Source: Diaporthe sp. PMI_573
Lineage: Eukaryota; Ascomycota; Sordariomycetes; Diaporthales; Diaporthaceae
DNA: 64,000 nucleotides
Direction of reading: 5' to 3'
Assembly (NCBI GenBank): GCA_021399435.1
Contig: JAJTUP010000007.1
Span: 806,001-870,000, forward strand
Numbering within the stretch: the stretch's first letter is position 1; each line of letters begins with the position of its first letter. Below, one piece after another: positions 11,481-23,665 of this stretch. The notes under the pieces were generated by a model. It had not been told where the DNA came from. It ran no database searches and saw only the letters and a list, made by a program, of their open reading frames with translations. The position numbers were made by a program, and so were the translations under genes.

Positions 11481-12769
11481 ATGGCGAAGATATCTCTGGA
11501 GCACCTGGATGCCGAGCACCTCCAGCCCTTTCATCAACCTCTTTCGAACACGCTCTCTACGCCAATCGCAGAGTCCACTTTTGCCCAGCTCGTCGACGGC
11601 ATGCCACTATCGGCGGTATATAAAAGGACTCATTGGTATTCAGAAAACTTTGCAGTCGAGACGCATGAGGAGTTATGCGCTGGCTCCCTCGAGAAGGCGG
11701 TAGCATTCCGCACAAATTTCGATTTCACTTTACTGCAATTTGAATCAAAGGCAAGTTGGGGGCCTTCGTCAAGCCACACCTATCCCCAGTCCGGACGTTT
11801 GATTGTGATGCCACCACTCATCACTGGCTGTCTAACCCGGAAATAGACCGTTCAAGCCTATCAGGACACTGCGCCTGGATCGGTGGCCTGGAAACTTCGG
11901 CTCATCGAACTCCTTGCAGTCGCTATTCACGACATTGCCGCTATTTTCTGGAGTTCGGACGATGGTGTTCATAAACACGCGGAGCTTGAGACCTGGCTCA
12001 CCAGTAGACTTGAAAGCGAACCACAAAACAAGTTTGAGCGAGTCAACTTGCCGCCTCACACCTAGTTCTGGCACTATGACTACCAAGATTACGATCAGTA
12101 TCCCAAGGGCATTGCGGATATCGTCGGATATCGGGCTGAGACACAAATATTCGGAGGGGTCGTTCTTTTTGACCGTGGCGAAAGTGATGAGGAGGTGAGT
12201 GGGAGTAGGCCGTTTCTGGGGTCGTGTTGTATTCTTGATGGTATGCTAAGATGAGTATCTAGTGCAACGGGGTCTACTTGCACAATGCGAGTATTGACAT
12301 ACACGGATATACTATTTCACCACCGACGGAAGACCAGTTCAATAATCTGTTTGCCTTCCTCCTCTTACCGAACCCGGGCACCACTCAGGCCTCCCTTCCC
12401 ATCGCCATCACTCAGGCCAACAGGTGGCGCTGGGAACCGTACGAGGCTATGGCGACCTACCACATATTCCGGGATCGCTATGAGAGGAAGCTGCCCCCGC
12501 ATGAGTCTTACCAACGAAAGCACAGCGTGAGGGCTAAAGATTGGCCGGAGCTTGCTGAGGTAGTAATGTTGAGAAGAGAGGCCATGGGGGGAGAGCACGT
12601 CGAAGAGGCTGAGATGTCTGCTGCGAAGGAACGCCTAAAGCAGATCACCCCGTCATCCCGGTACTGGAATCAGGTGGAGGCCGAGGTATGCAGGCTGCAG
12701 CGGGACAACGGCCGCCGTATTTCTTTGATGAGTGAACGGGCGGATGTAGCGAAGAGTATGGAGGCATGA
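11481..12769 (+). pseudogene. Hypothetical fungal protein interrupted by one in-frame TAG
   Basis: Exons 11481-11750, 11847-12194 and 12263-12769 keep one frame of 374 codons. Intron 1 has a GC donor (AAAG/GCAAGT) and a TAG acceptor; intron 2 is GTGAGT...CTAG. Exon 2 runs FERVNLPPHT, then TAG at 12063-12065, then FWHYDYQDYDQYPKGIADIV and GYRAETQIFGGVVLFDRGES. That second block is a segment I recognise from intact fungal hypothetical proteins, where a hydrophobic residue stands at the stop. No intron can remove the TAG without being under 30 nt. Everything else is clean, so inactivation is recent or the TAG is a sequencing error or is read through. Function unknown. Confidence 0.65.
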
Positions 12770-13945
12770 CTGCCCGTGGTCCCATGACGGTTCCCAAGCG
12801 TCGCATCACGATAGTACTGTCATACAAGAGAGTGCGAGCCACAGCCGGCATTTGAGCTGGCTCGAGAGTCTTCTTTGTGCGGCCAAGGGCCATGCAGTGA
12901 GCCTATGGTTCCACGAACGAACACACAATTGAACGGAGTCTTCTTGTAATTCTTCCCAGGCCAGACCTTCGAAGCACCAGACATTGAGCATCGAGCTATT
13001 GTAAATAGATATTTCCAAGAGACTGGTATTACACTGGCACTATCCGAGAAGAGTGAGATGTTTCCTAAAAAAGTCTTCGCATGCTGGTCTTGTCGACTCG
13101 GCAGATCTAAATTCGGTGTCACGCAGCCCCAACCACGGGTCGGCAGGGATGGAAGCCACGCGTCCTGTGTTCTCATATATTGGCTGTCGACACATGACCA
13201 CAACGTCGGAATCCCTTTGCACCAAGTCACACGTCCGATTGCCGCAACAACACTGCATGAACACATGCTCGTACGGAACCCAAGGAAAATGCAACCCAAC
13301 GATGTGCAGCAGCAGCAGCATGCCATCTGTGCCTGACAGGCCAGCCACGAACTTGTGTCGGATACTTGCAGTCACACGCACGCACGCCTGCATGTAGGGC
13401 CCGTGGACCTGTTACACCGATATCCAGGGTTGGTGAGGGGAAGAAGCGTCACGGCGAAAGTGCTCGTAAAGGCGCAGAAGTACCGCACACTGGGTTGAAC
13501 CAGATCATAATTAAATCTCGGCAGCTTGCGCCCGCGGGCCGATTTTCCCCTCCCAGCCAGCTGCTGCGAGCATGCAGGGCATGATGACGGCAGATCGACA
13601 CGAACGCCTCGCAGTCTGCAGTCTGCAATCTGCGGCCAGGCATTCTGCAAGGTTGCCTCCTGCAGCTGCAGGAAAGCTAGCGCAGGCCAGGCAGGTGAGA
13701 CAGGCGCTCGGCTTCGGGCTCGGCCTCGGCGACCAGCATGTCTTAGGCAGAGATTAACCGCGCAGTCGCAGGATTTGCAGCGCTACTCCGCCCCGGCCCT
13801 GAAATCTACAATGCGTCATGACAGACGCTGGCTCCTTTCGACCATCAACCAGAGCCTGTGTGTCTTTGCAATCTTTATGAGACTGAAGTACTTTGAGATA
13901 TTTGTATAAGAGGACGACAAGTGCCTCACTAGAAGCAAAAGAGTC
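12770..13945. other. Intergenic, low-complexity patches only
   Basis: No gene was recognised. There is a short AGC microsatellite near 13305-13320 and a CTGCAGTCTGCAGTCTGCA-like patch near 13614-13632. The final part must serve as promoter of the acetyltransferase. Confidence 0.4.
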
Positions 13946-14545
13946 ATGATTTCGGCACCGGAAGCGGAGGTTGAGCTGCGACAGCGCAAACCCTCTGACA
14001 TCCCGATACTTTTCGACGTATTAAAGGCCGTATACGCAGAGAAAGACTACCCTGTCGACGGTCCCTCGTGCTTTGACGCCCTTCTGAACCCTCCTCCTGA
14101 TGAGGTGCTCCACACTATCACAGCCGTCCTTCGGCCAACTGACCCGGACGGCGATGTCGACCAGCCCATTGTCGGTCACGCGATGATCATGTCGCCGACC
14201 GCTGGCGGCGGTCTGAGCCTGGCGTCCAAGATGCACCTGGAGGGCGGCGGCACGATGGAAAACCACGCAGTGCTGAGCCGATTCTTCGTCAGCCCGGCCG
14301 CCCAGGCAAGGGGTATTGGGGCCAAGATGCTCGAGGAGGCTGTTGCGTGGGCCAGGCGGCAAGGGAAGAGGCTCGTTCTCGAGGTGCTTGAGAAGGACGA
14401 GGGCGCTGTTAGGTTGTATGACAGGGCGAGATGGGTAAGGGTTGGTGAGGATGTGTTTACCAGCAAATGGGGCACCGGATACAATGCGATGGCTTACCTG
14501 GGGCCCGCAGTGAGTCAAGTTTCAAGGTCTGACTTAGGTGACTGA
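13946..14545 (+). CDS. GNAT-family N-acetyltransferase
   Basis: This single exon encodes 199 aa from a clear ATG at 13946. The N-terminal LRQRKPSDIPILFDV is the usual beta1-alpha1 start of GNAT domains. Motif A, the acetyl-CoA pyrophosphate loop, is FFVSPAAQARGIGAKMLEEA (residues 113-132) with Q/R-x-x-G-x-G present. LVLEVLEKDEGAVRLYDRAR is motif B with the conserved Tyr, followed by the closing WVRVG strand. Such enzymes transfer an acetyl group from acetyl-CoA to an amine. The substrate cannot be told and no neighbouring gene indicates it. Length is normal for a stand-alone GNAT. Confidence 0.85.
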   Translation: MISAPEAEVELRQRKPSDIPILFDVLKAVYAEKDYPVDGPSCFDALLNPPPDEVLHTITAVLRPTDPDGDVDQPIVGHAMIMSPTAGGGLSLASKMHLEGGGTMENHAVLSRFFVSPAAQARGIGAKMLEEAVAWARRQGKRLVLEVLEKDEGAVRLYDRARWVRVGEDVFTSKWGTGYNAMAYLGPAVSQVSRSDLGD

Positions 14546-16817
14546 GTGGATGATTGCTCAGGGGTTTGGAATTATGTAGCCATGGCAACACAGAGAGAAT
14601 AATATCTAGGTAAGTAAGCCTTGCCGAGCCGTGAGACATGTCTCCTGTATACTTCTGCTTAAATGCTGTCTCTAATGGTTTGTTTCTTGTTACTGTACGA
14701 AAACTTGTGAAACTGAGCAGCCACGACGAGAGGAGTATCTTATGGAAATCCACCTTGCTTGACGGTCGTCAAGTGTCTAGTATAGTTGTGATCTGGTGGA
14801 GCAGTCAGACTTTCATTCCGCACAGCAGGGTATAGAAGGGTGCAAAAGGGCCTGTCGAAAAAGTAAAGAAGATTCCAGAGGCGGTCCAGTAGCATCTAAT
14901 GTCTCGGAGGGCTGCAGCGCCCGACACGGCTTTGGCCGTGCTCCTGGTCCTCTAGGTGCAACATGAGACAGATCAGGTGATGGGGCTAGATGCGAGGTCC
15001 TTTTCTGACGCAGGGCCCGTCCTTTTGTTGGCGGCCTCGGCCGAGAGGTAGTACGAGGCACATTGATGTAGACAAAGAAGCGAGACCGCAACTGCAGCTC
15101 GCTTATCACTCGACTACTTCAGATCCTCGCACGGATGCATGAGGCGAGACGACGACGCTTAATCGGGCGAAGCGAGTTTGCTTTTGGCCCCCCCTACGCC
15201 AAGTCCAAAAAAAGAGAAAGAAAAAAAAAACGAAAAGAAAAACCATCAATGCAAGATGCTGTGCAAAAGTACGATGAAAATGTCGTGATACTTGCCAGAT
15301 CTGCAGCACGGCTTTGGACGCACTTTTTTTTTTTTTTTTTTTTGATGGACTGTCACCGCAGGATACCGTGCTGCCATCCTGCGGGCACTTGCGGCCCCGC
15401 CGTCACGGCTCATGTCAGCAGCCAGCACGAGTCCCCTTCCTGTGTACCCCCGCCTCCTTGTGCCACCCAGAAGCGGTCCGGGCATATCTGCTGGTGGGTG
15501 GGGGAACTGACTTGTGCGAACGACGTGTGGGATGAAGAAGCATGCGGGTGGCTGCAGGTTCGCGTACTAATCGACAGGGGTGAAATGTAATGTAATGTGA
15601 AGGGGATCGCTTGATCGCCCACGCATGACGAACGACTTGCTTGGACTGCTCTGCCAGTCTTGCGTATTACTGCGTGCTGTGTGTATGGCTTCACGCACCA
15701 GTAATAAGAAAACAAAAGTGAGTCAGTGGCGTAAGCCCAAGCCCCTCTACCCCTCCCCATCCCCAACCCTCGAGACCGTCTTCTTCTTTCTTTCTCTGTT
15801 TTATTTTGCCTGAACACAGCCAGAGTAACACGGTGCCAAAAATATGTTTCGGGCACGCGACTCGACATGCAAAAGCCGAGGCTGTCACACTGTGCAACGT
15901 CTTTAATATGGGTTCGTTCGTGAAGCCAATAAGGTGCCCCGTGGCCATAGTGTCATGTTGAGTATCCTTGCGGGTTGGCGCCTCTTCACCTGGATTTTGC
16001 CTTGGCTTGCCAGTGAATAAGTCGCCCGCCACAACGCCCGTCAGTCACATCTGTGTCTCGGTTGCTAACCAGGCAATTCAACGGCGATCTGGCGTCCGTG
16101 AAATGAAAACGCTGCTCCCCGTTCACCGTTCAGAGCAAAATGGTCTAGAATGCCGCTGCCAACCATTGATCAGAAGGGGACCGTCACCCGGCCTCTTGCT
16201 TGTGCGCGCGGGTGGCCGAACCGTGCGTGCCACCGACCCTGATCCGGATTATTCCTGCCCTGGGTACGGGGCGAATGTACCTCGGCTGTGTGCTATCAGA
16301 ACTGACGGAGCACGGAGCAGACCGTCTGGGCTTGATTACGTTTGTGGATCAGCATTCACCGGGAAGCTGAGCAGGCACGCTTTGTTCGGCTGCAACTCCA
16401 GTTCTGCCAGCCAGTCGTCTCGGGTACAGTGACCTGGTTGGGGGATCCAGAGATGCCAGACAGAGTGAATGTGTCCGAGGGTGGAATGTATGAGAAGTAT
16501 GAGACACGATCTTCACGGCGGGCAGTACAAAAGCATCTCGATCAAGCTTCGTGGCGGCTAGCGTCGCCAGTAGCCCCTTCCCTCGCCCTGCCGGTGACTC
16601 TCTCCCTTCGGTCCCCCTGGGCAAACAAAGCCATAGAAACACCATCCCAGCCCTCCGTCCATCTGGACGTCAAAGTCAACCTATTAGCTCGGGACGATCG
16701 ACCACAGTTCCAGGTTCACCCACCACACCAAAGGCCTATCACCTACTAGTACGACGGAGTGTCTGCAGATATCATCCTGAGAACTTGAAGTAGACAATTC
16801 CAAACATATCACCAAAC
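14546..16817. other. Long intergenic region with purine and poly-T tracts
   Basis: No gene was recognised over 2.2 kb. An A-rich run lies at about 15207-15240 and a T run of about 20 bases at about 15325-15344. The open frames crossing it on both strands are low-complexity shadows. The last several hundred bases must carry the promoter of the MFS gene that starts at 16818. Confidence 0.45.
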
Positions 16818-18601
16818 ATGAACGAACCTCGTCGCCCACCTCGCGCCGCAAACGTCGATACGCAGTATCACACAGACTCGGAAAGCACCAGCGGCACCCT
16901 GACGGCCCAGGAACCCCCAAAGGACGACGACCAGCAGTCCCGCCATGGCCTCTCCAAGATCCGCCACATCATCCTCGTCGGCAGCATGTTCCTGACGCTC
17001 TTCCTCCCGGCACTGGACCAGACTATCGTGTCCACGGCACTGCCCAAGATCATGACCAGCCTGGGTGGGGCGTCGTCCAACTCCGGGTACACGTGGGTCG
17101 GGTCCGGATATGCGCTGACGCAGGCGGTGGTGATGCCGCTGTTTGGCCAGGGGTCCGAGGTGTTTGGTCGCAAGTGGGCTTTCGTCGCGGCCATCGTGAT
17201 ATTCATGGGCGGCAGCTGCTTGTGCGGCGCGTCGCAGAACGTCTCGATGCTGATCGCCTCCAGGATGGTGCAGGGGGTCGGCGCGGGCGGGATCACGGCG
17301 CTGGTCATCATCCTCATTGGGGACCTGGTCGGCGTGAGGAAGCGAGGGAAGTACCAGGGGTTCATCGGGGCGACCTGGGCTGTTGCGTCGGCTCTTGGGC
17401 CTGTGCTGTCTGGTGTGCTTGCTGACCATATCAGCTGGAGATGGGTGAGTGCTCTCACCGCTGCGAGGAAGTGCGGCCGGAGGATGCTGATGTTGGCGTG
17501 CAGTGTTTTCTCATCAATCTTCCCATATGTCTTGTCTGTCTGATCATCACCATTTTGTTCCTCAATATGACACGACCATCAAAAAGTTTCCGCGAGGCGA
17601 TCAAGACGCTGGATATCGTGGGCATCCTCGCGATCGGGACGGCGACAGTCTTGGTCCTGCTCGCCTTCGAATGGGCCGAGCTCGGCACCTCGTGGAGCTC
17701 GTCACAGGTTTTGATCTCGTTGATTACGGCAGCCCTGTCTTTAGGATTCTTCATGTATGCCGAGACCAAGGCCACCAAGCCGGTCATCCCGCTGCGCTTC
17801 CTTACCCATCCCACGAGGATAGGGGCATACCTCGCGGCCTTCTTCCATGCTGTGGGATACATGGGCCTCAACTACTACCTTCCGATTTACTTTCAGGCTG
17901 TCCGGGGCCAGAGCCCTTCTGAGAGCGGCATCAGCATGCTGCCTCTCGTGTTGATGTTTGGTATCGCAAGTACAGGTGCAGGATACCTGATCACAGCGAC
18001 CAAGAAATACCGAACACTTATCTGTGGCTCCTTCCTTGTGGCCACCATGGGCTGCGGCATGCTTGTCCACCTCAACAAGACGACATCAACAGCCGTCACC
18101 GTCGTCCTGCTGCTCATTGCCGGCATCGGCGTGGCGCCGAACTTCAACTCCCTCCTCATTCCAATTCACGCCTCCTTCGACGAAACATCCGACAACTCGG
18201 ATATAGCTATGTCAGCATCGGCATACTCATTTATCCGCACCATCGGTCTCAGCATGGGCATCAGCATTAGCGGTCTGGTCTGCTTCGACGAGCTGCAGCA
18301 ACTCAACAAGGGGTCCACGACAGGGCTGAGCATATCACAGCTTATCGACAGCGTGGGCAAGATGACGGGGCGTGAGAGGGAGAGGACGGTAGAGGTATTC
18401 GAGTCGGCCATGACACACGTCTTCATCGAGGTGGCGGCCGTCATGGGCGCGGGCATGGTCGCCAGCTTCTTGATCCGGAAGCACCAGCTTGGAGAGAAGG
18501 TGCGGTCCGACCACAAGATCCAGATGGGGCCTGTGAAGAAGACGGGGGGCCAGACACTATCTGAGATGAACTCGGATGCAACTCTCAGGGAGAGATGTTG
18601 A
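16818..18601 (+). CDS. MFS exporter, DHA2-type (14-TM drug:H+ antiporter family)
   Basis: Exon 1 (16818-17444) and exon 2 (17504-18601) flank a 59-nt GTGAGT...GTGCAG intron. The product is 574 aa and the ATG has a good context (CAAACATG). After a polar 46-residue N-terminus come LDQTIVSTALPKIM, the DHA2 TM1 signature, motif A as GQGSEVFGRK, and SRMVQGVGAGGITALVI. The splice joins ISWRW to CFLINLP, the conserved loop before TM6. Hydrophobic segments continue to a 14-TM total, and the tail is hydrophilic. It is expected in the plasma or vacuolar membrane, exporting toxins or metabolites in exchange for protons. No biosynthetic cluster adjoins it, so the substrate is open. Confidence 0.92.
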
Positions 18602-19131
18602 TCAGGCTAGGGGAGGGTGGGCCTGCAGGAATTGAGGCGAGGAGGCCAAGCAGCTGCAATGCGGACAGCAGTGACCCTGAGGGGCGGGGGACAAAATACA
18701 TGAGTGCAGCATGTATAATATCATTATACGGAGGTACAACTGTACTAGGAGGTTTAGGCTGGCCCTCTCCAGGTCATCAATCGAGTCTGTTCTGTCAAGT
18801 AATACGCATGCGCCTTTCGAAGACCGAACTCGCTCATGGCCGCTTTTCGATGATTAAAACACCCTGCTTCAATTGGTGAGATGTGAAATCCTCCGATCGT
18901 CTCTCATAGGCTCAGACTTGCTCGGGTTCACAGCTAAGCCAAGCACACTCGTTGGCATTACCTGCCTACACGAGTAAGTGGTATTCGTGCAGCAAGTTGA
19001 ATTCCAAATGATTGGACCAGCCCGAATAGATTCTATTGATTTGAAAGATAGAAACGCTCCCGTACACGCTTCTCAGAAATTCAACTCCGACCGACACCAA
19101 GCTCGACAATTGTCCCCAAGGGCCAGTCTAA
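18602..19131. other. Convergent intergenic region
   Basis: It lies between the 3' ends of the MFS gene and the minus-strand hypothetical gene. No coding sequence was recognised. Confidence 0.4.
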
Positions 19132-20094
19132 CTACCTCTTCGGGATGGCAGCAAAGCCCACCCACGCGTTCCTCCTCGCATCAAGAGTGTTTATCTTCCA
19201 CGAGGCAGCGTCCTCCTGTAAATCAACTCTCTGGCCCGCCATCCTCAGGACCAGCACGGTCCGCATCACCTCCAGGAACCTCTGATCCCTGACCAGCGGC
19301 GAGCAAAACTCCTTCATGAACATGGGCGTGACGTCCGGGGCCGTCCACGCCTTGCCGCTGGCGTCCTTGGCGTAGTCCAGCGGGAAGTTGACCTGGACCA
19401 TCTTGCCCCCGACCTTGAGGGTGACCTTGCCCTTGTCCATGTTGCCGCGCACGGGGGACGGGTTGCGCTTGACCGGCTTCCCGTCCCTGCCGAGGAACCC
19501 CTCGACCGAGGGCGGGATCTCAGGGTATAGCTTCCCGAACGCGCCGATGGTCTTGTTGACGGAGATGGAGTCGTAGAGGAGGTACTCGTGCTCGTAGTTG
19601 GACAGGTCCGGGAGCTTCAGGTACGACGCAAGCGCGCTCGCGTCGTAGAGGTCCTCCTCGTCGCGCAGCCACACGGCGATGATGACGATGTTGAAGGCCT
19701 GCTTCTTCATGATCAGGGAGTCCCGGAAGCGCAGCACCCTACCATAGTCGCTGAAGAAGGAGATGAAGGGCGAGGGGCGCGCCATGTCCCACCTCAGGTG
19801 GGCGTCCGCCTCCGCCACCAGCCCCCTGTCCAGCGGCGCGCGGGCGTGGTGGCCGGGCGGCAGCTGGCCCGCCCAGGACGCGCGGGACCTGTTCCACCCG
19901 TCGGTGGTGAAGAAGGTCGTGTTGGTCAGGTGCGGCTTCCTCTGGATGTCCTCCCAGCTCGTCTTGGAGCCCTTGGCCATGCGCAGGTCCTTCCACTCGG
20001 CCTCGACGCGGAACCCGAACAGGGGCCGCTTCTCCTTGGGAAGGGGCAGCCACGCAGGGTGGATCTGGGCTTGAGGACGGGCAGCTGGAGGCAT
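19132..20094 (-). CDS. Hypothetical fungal protein, possibly DUF7587-like
   Basis: The single exon starts at the ATG 20094-20092 (ACAAAATGCC context) and encodes 320 aa. The frame is open 45 nt further upstream but without an ATG. The middle of the protein has AEADAHLRWDMARPSPFISF followed by FSDYGRVLRFRDSLI. This resembles the S/HLxWxxRxPSPFISxxSD block of a family of fungal proteins (DUF7587 as I remember it). The C-terminus ends in WVGFAAIPKR. No transmembrane or signal segment is visible. High GC and consistent codon use support it as real. The family label is from memory and function is unknown. Confidence 0.65.
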   Translation of the reverse strand: MPPAARPQAQIHPAWLPLPKEKRPLFGFRVEAEWKDLRMAKGSKTSWEDIQRKPHLTNTTFFTTDGWNRSRASWAGQLPPGHHARAPLDRGLVAEADAHLRWDMARPSPFISFFSDYGRVLRFRDSLIMKKQAFNIVIIAVWLRDEEDLYDASALASYLKLPDLSNYEHEYLLYDSISVNKTIGAFGKLYPEIPPSVEGFLGRDGKPVKRNPSPVRGNMDKGKVTLKVGGKMVQVNFPLDYAKDASGKAWTAPDVTPMFMKEFCSPLVRDQRFLEVMRTVLVLRMAGQRVDLQEDAASWKINTLDARRNAWVGFAAIPKR

Positions 20095-21450
20095 TTTGTG
20101 TGGGTATTTATTTGCTGGTAGATCACGGGGACAGGTCAACTGCGTGTGATGTGCAGAAGGATATGTGAGAAAAATGCAAGGAAATTTGGCAATGGATGAT
20201 TACAGTACGTGATATTCGGTATTCGAGAAGAGAAGAAGAGGACGGAAGTAGTTGTGATGCTGCTGCACTGGCATTGACTGGTGTACGTATGCACACTTTC
20301 GCCGTATTTATACCTGTGTCTTGATCCCGAACGCGTCGCAAAGTGATGCTCCAATGGTCATAGGATCATTTTGTGAAGTTATTTTCAACGGGTGTTAAGG
20401 CTGAAGGCCATGGTCGCCAAGTGACAAAGGCCTCGGGGCGAAAACAACCTTAACAAATGAGCCCGAAGCAGGAGTGAAGTCTGGATTCGTGAGTAGTGCC
20501 TGATACTTAATTATGGTTACACTCGACCCTCTGCTTAACCAAGTGCTGACAGCAGTTCCATCCTGCGGGCACTCAGCCGTCTCACCCCATGCACGAACTT
20601 TCAAATGTTTGGAGCAGGATTTTGACAGGCTGGGGGCTGTAAGGAGTCCCGGCCCTCCACCACTTGTCAGCACCGAATAGCCGATTTCCGTTAGCCCTGA
20701 GCATGAAACATTTTGAATTGCTGGCTTCAAAGTCCAGTGCACAAGAAGGAATGCTCACATGCAATCTTGATCCCGCCGCGAACCAAGCAGCCCTCTGTCC
20801 AAGCTTGGAGAATATCACCCCAGCTAGGCATCGATCACAAGAGCTTCGTTCGTATTCAAAGAATCGAGATGGGATCTAGTCAGTATACACTATCAAATTT
20901 TTCATCCTCATTGAATAAAAGCATGGTCTCTGCTCAAACAGTCCCGTATAAGCTTATGTCCTTGGTAACGCTCAAACGGTAAGGTCCGAAAACGTTGTCA
21001 GACTCCGCCGCATTGGCCCACGTAATTTGGTTGTCCGCTAAGCCCAAAACGTCAGTTCCGCTCAGAATTTCTCTATTATCCTCCGGTCCCCCTTCGCCGC
21101 AGTGAACAAATGCATGTAATGCTTACAAAAAAAAAGCCACAAGTCTGTACGATTCATTTTGTTACGGATTGGAGCGTCATCGCAACTCCGATATGATGAG
21201 GGTGAGTGTGCCCCGGACCAATGGACTTGATGCGGGGGCTTGTACTCCGACGAACCAACGTGCTGCTGACAGATCATGCACGTGTAGTAACAAGATATGG
21301 TTTTACTTCGTCTTTACCTCGTCCCATTTTCATGAACGCAGTAAGCGGACAGAGGCATCTTGTCTATAAGAAGCAGTTTCGTCGAGTACGGTCAACATTT
21401 CATACTGAAGCAGCTCACAACTGAAGCAGCCATTGCGATAACACAACATC
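20095..21450. other. Divergent intergenic region
   Basis: This 1.36-kb gap must hold the promoters of the minus-strand hypothetical gene and of the plus-strand MFS gene. No gene was recognised; the frames at 20395-20982 on both strands shadow each other and match nothing I know. Confidence 0.4.
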
Positions 21451-23216
21451 ATGACGACAACACTCACTCAGGTGGACACGATCCCCTTGACTGATCTGTC
21501 AAGACCAGATTCCTCAGGACGACATACTTTCATGCCACCTCATCCTGGCAGCCAGATACCTACCAGCCATCAGGCATCGCCTCGAGTCTTTGACGCCGAG
21601 CCGACAAGCACATTGAACAAGTCCAGGAGGGTCCTGATCACCACTCTCGTGATCTTGGCCAGTCTTACACAGGTACTGAGCCCGAAAATTACAAATGCAT
21701 GCGAGAATCCCAGCTAACGTGTACAAGTATGCCGCCAACTTTGTAACACTGGCCGGCGGGCTGGCTTTCAGCAGGGAGCTGGGCCGTGATGTCGGACCCG
21801 GTGAGGCAAACTGGATGCCTGCTGCCTACTCGTGAGAATAGGTGACCCATTCTCATTTCAATAAAAGCCACTGACACGTTTTATCTCAGTCTCACCCAGA
21901 GCACATTCGTCCTCGTCAGCGGCCGCCTGGGCGCCGTGTACGGCCACAAACAGACCCTCCTCCTAGGCGGCGCCATCATCTCCGTCTTCTCGCTCGCCAA
22001 CGCCTTCACCAGGACATACAACACGTTCATAGCCGTGCGGGCCCTGACGGGCATCGGCGGCGGGCTCATCATGCCCAACGCCGTCGCCATGATCACCATC
22101 GTCGTCCCACCGGGGCGCTCGCGGAACCTCACCATGGGCTTTTTTGCGGCTGCGGCCCCCATTGGTGGGTGGGTCGGGGGCCTCATCGCCGGCTTGTTCA
22201 TGATTACTCCGAACTGGCAGATGATGTTTGTGTTCATCGCTGGTCTTACGGCCGTGCTGTTCGGGCTGCTCTACTTGGAGCTGCCCCATGAGGTCCCTGT
22301 CGACAAGGGCGGCAAGATCGACTACGCGGGTGCGGGCCTTGGGCTGAGCAGCCTGCTTCTTTTCAACTTTGTGTGGAACCAGGCCCCCTCCGCCGGGTGG
22401 TCTACACCGTACGAGATCGCCCTGCTGGTCGTGTCTGTCGCCTTGTTCGTGGGGTTCCTCGCGTGGGAGAAGTACGTCGCGAGCGACCCGATCATGCCCG
22501 TCAGCATCTTCAAGGCCCCGACCTTCACGGCCTTGCTCTTCGTCGTGCTGCTCAGCTACATGTCCTTCGGCATCTCGCTGTGGTACATGATCGCCTGGGA
22601 GCAGCTCCTCCGCGGCCTGGACGTGATCCAGCTCACCGTGGCCTGGACGCCCTTCGTCCCCGGGTCCGTCATCGCCGTCTTCATCGCGGCCTGGCTTATC
22701 CCCCGGCTCGCGGCCCAGTACATCATCGCGCTAGGGGTCGTGTTTGTAATGGTCTCGAACCTGCTGCTTGCTACGATGCCTGTCCACCAGACGTACTGGG
22801 CCCAGACGTTCCCCGCCATCGTCGTGGGGAGCATGTGTCCTGACCTCGTGTACGTGGCGGCGCAGGTCATCGCTAGCAATAGTGTTAGCCGCAAGCAGCA
22901 GGGGATAGCGGGGAGTCTGATTGGGACGCTGAACCTGTATGGAAATAGCCTGGGGCTGGGGTTCGCTGGTACGATTGAGACTCAGCTCCTGAAGCAGACG
23001 CATGACGAGGCGCATGGGTTCCGAGCAGTGCTGTATTTCGGGGTTGCCTTGGCGGTGGTTGGCCTTGTTCTGAATCTCATTTTTGTGAGAGTGCCCAAGG
23101 ATGAGCGAGAAGGGTGGGATCCTGCTGACCAGGACGCTGAGGATATCCCTGTTGTGGGAGCTAATCTGAGGAGGGGTGGTGCTGCGACTGGCGTTGAGAA
23201 CAGCATCGCAGCATGA
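21451..23216 (+). CDS. MFS exporter, DHA2-type, ATR1-like
   Basis: Exons 21451-21672, 21728-21831 and 21890-23216 total 1653 nt and 550 aa. The introns are GTACTG...ACAAG and GTGAGA...CTCAG. The joined reading gives LTQYAANFVTLAGGLAFSRE, then GEANWMPAAYSLTQSTFVLV and SGRLGAVYGHK (motif A). VRALTGIGGGLIMPNAVAMI and a long run of hydrophobic segments follow. The ANWMPAAYSLTQ segment is typical of the aminotriazole/boron resistance (Atr1) branch of DHA2, a plasma-membrane proton-coupled exporter. No lesion is visible. The two MFS genes in this window belong to different branches, so they are not tandem duplicates. Confidence 0.9.
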
Positions 23217-23665
23217 GGGTCGTTAAATCAGATGCAGCAAGAAATGTGCAGTTCATTCCGTAGGTTGTGGAGTTTACGACGAGTTTATTATGTTGTTATT
23301 CTTACGTGCGAACTTACCGTCGTCTTCTAAATCCATCTTGATGACAAAATGGAAGCCATTACGAAGCCTTGCCTCAAGCTGACTATGCTTTCTTTTCTTC
23401 TCTGAGGCGCCGCACACATTGCTTGATATGCAAGTGTTTGAGAGCCCATGAAGAATGGACTCGGACATGTGCAAGACTCCAAATTTACATTGTAAGATTC
23501 CTGCCTGACTGAATGGTGGGCATGTTGTGTTGCGAGAAAAGGTATGTGTCGACGACAGTGAAACCGTAGCACCCCAACCGGGAGACGAGGCACAAGTCAA
23601 GCGATCCCTCAAATGTCCCTTCTCCTTCTTACTGCCTCACAATGCCGCTCATCACGAGTCGTGAC
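23217..23665. other. Convergent intergenic region
   Basis: No gene was recognised between the two convergent stops; it presumably holds both 3' UTRs. Confidence 0.4.

Noticed and set aside
15135..15590. 151-codon plus-strand frame over the poly-T tract
   Set aside because: Built from Lys and Phe runs of A and T homopolymers; no conserved content.
19588..20121. 177-codon plus-strand frame opposite the 320-aa gene
   Set aside because: A GC-rich shadow frame; its translation is repetitive Arg/Gly/Val without domain, while the minus strand reads as a known pattern.
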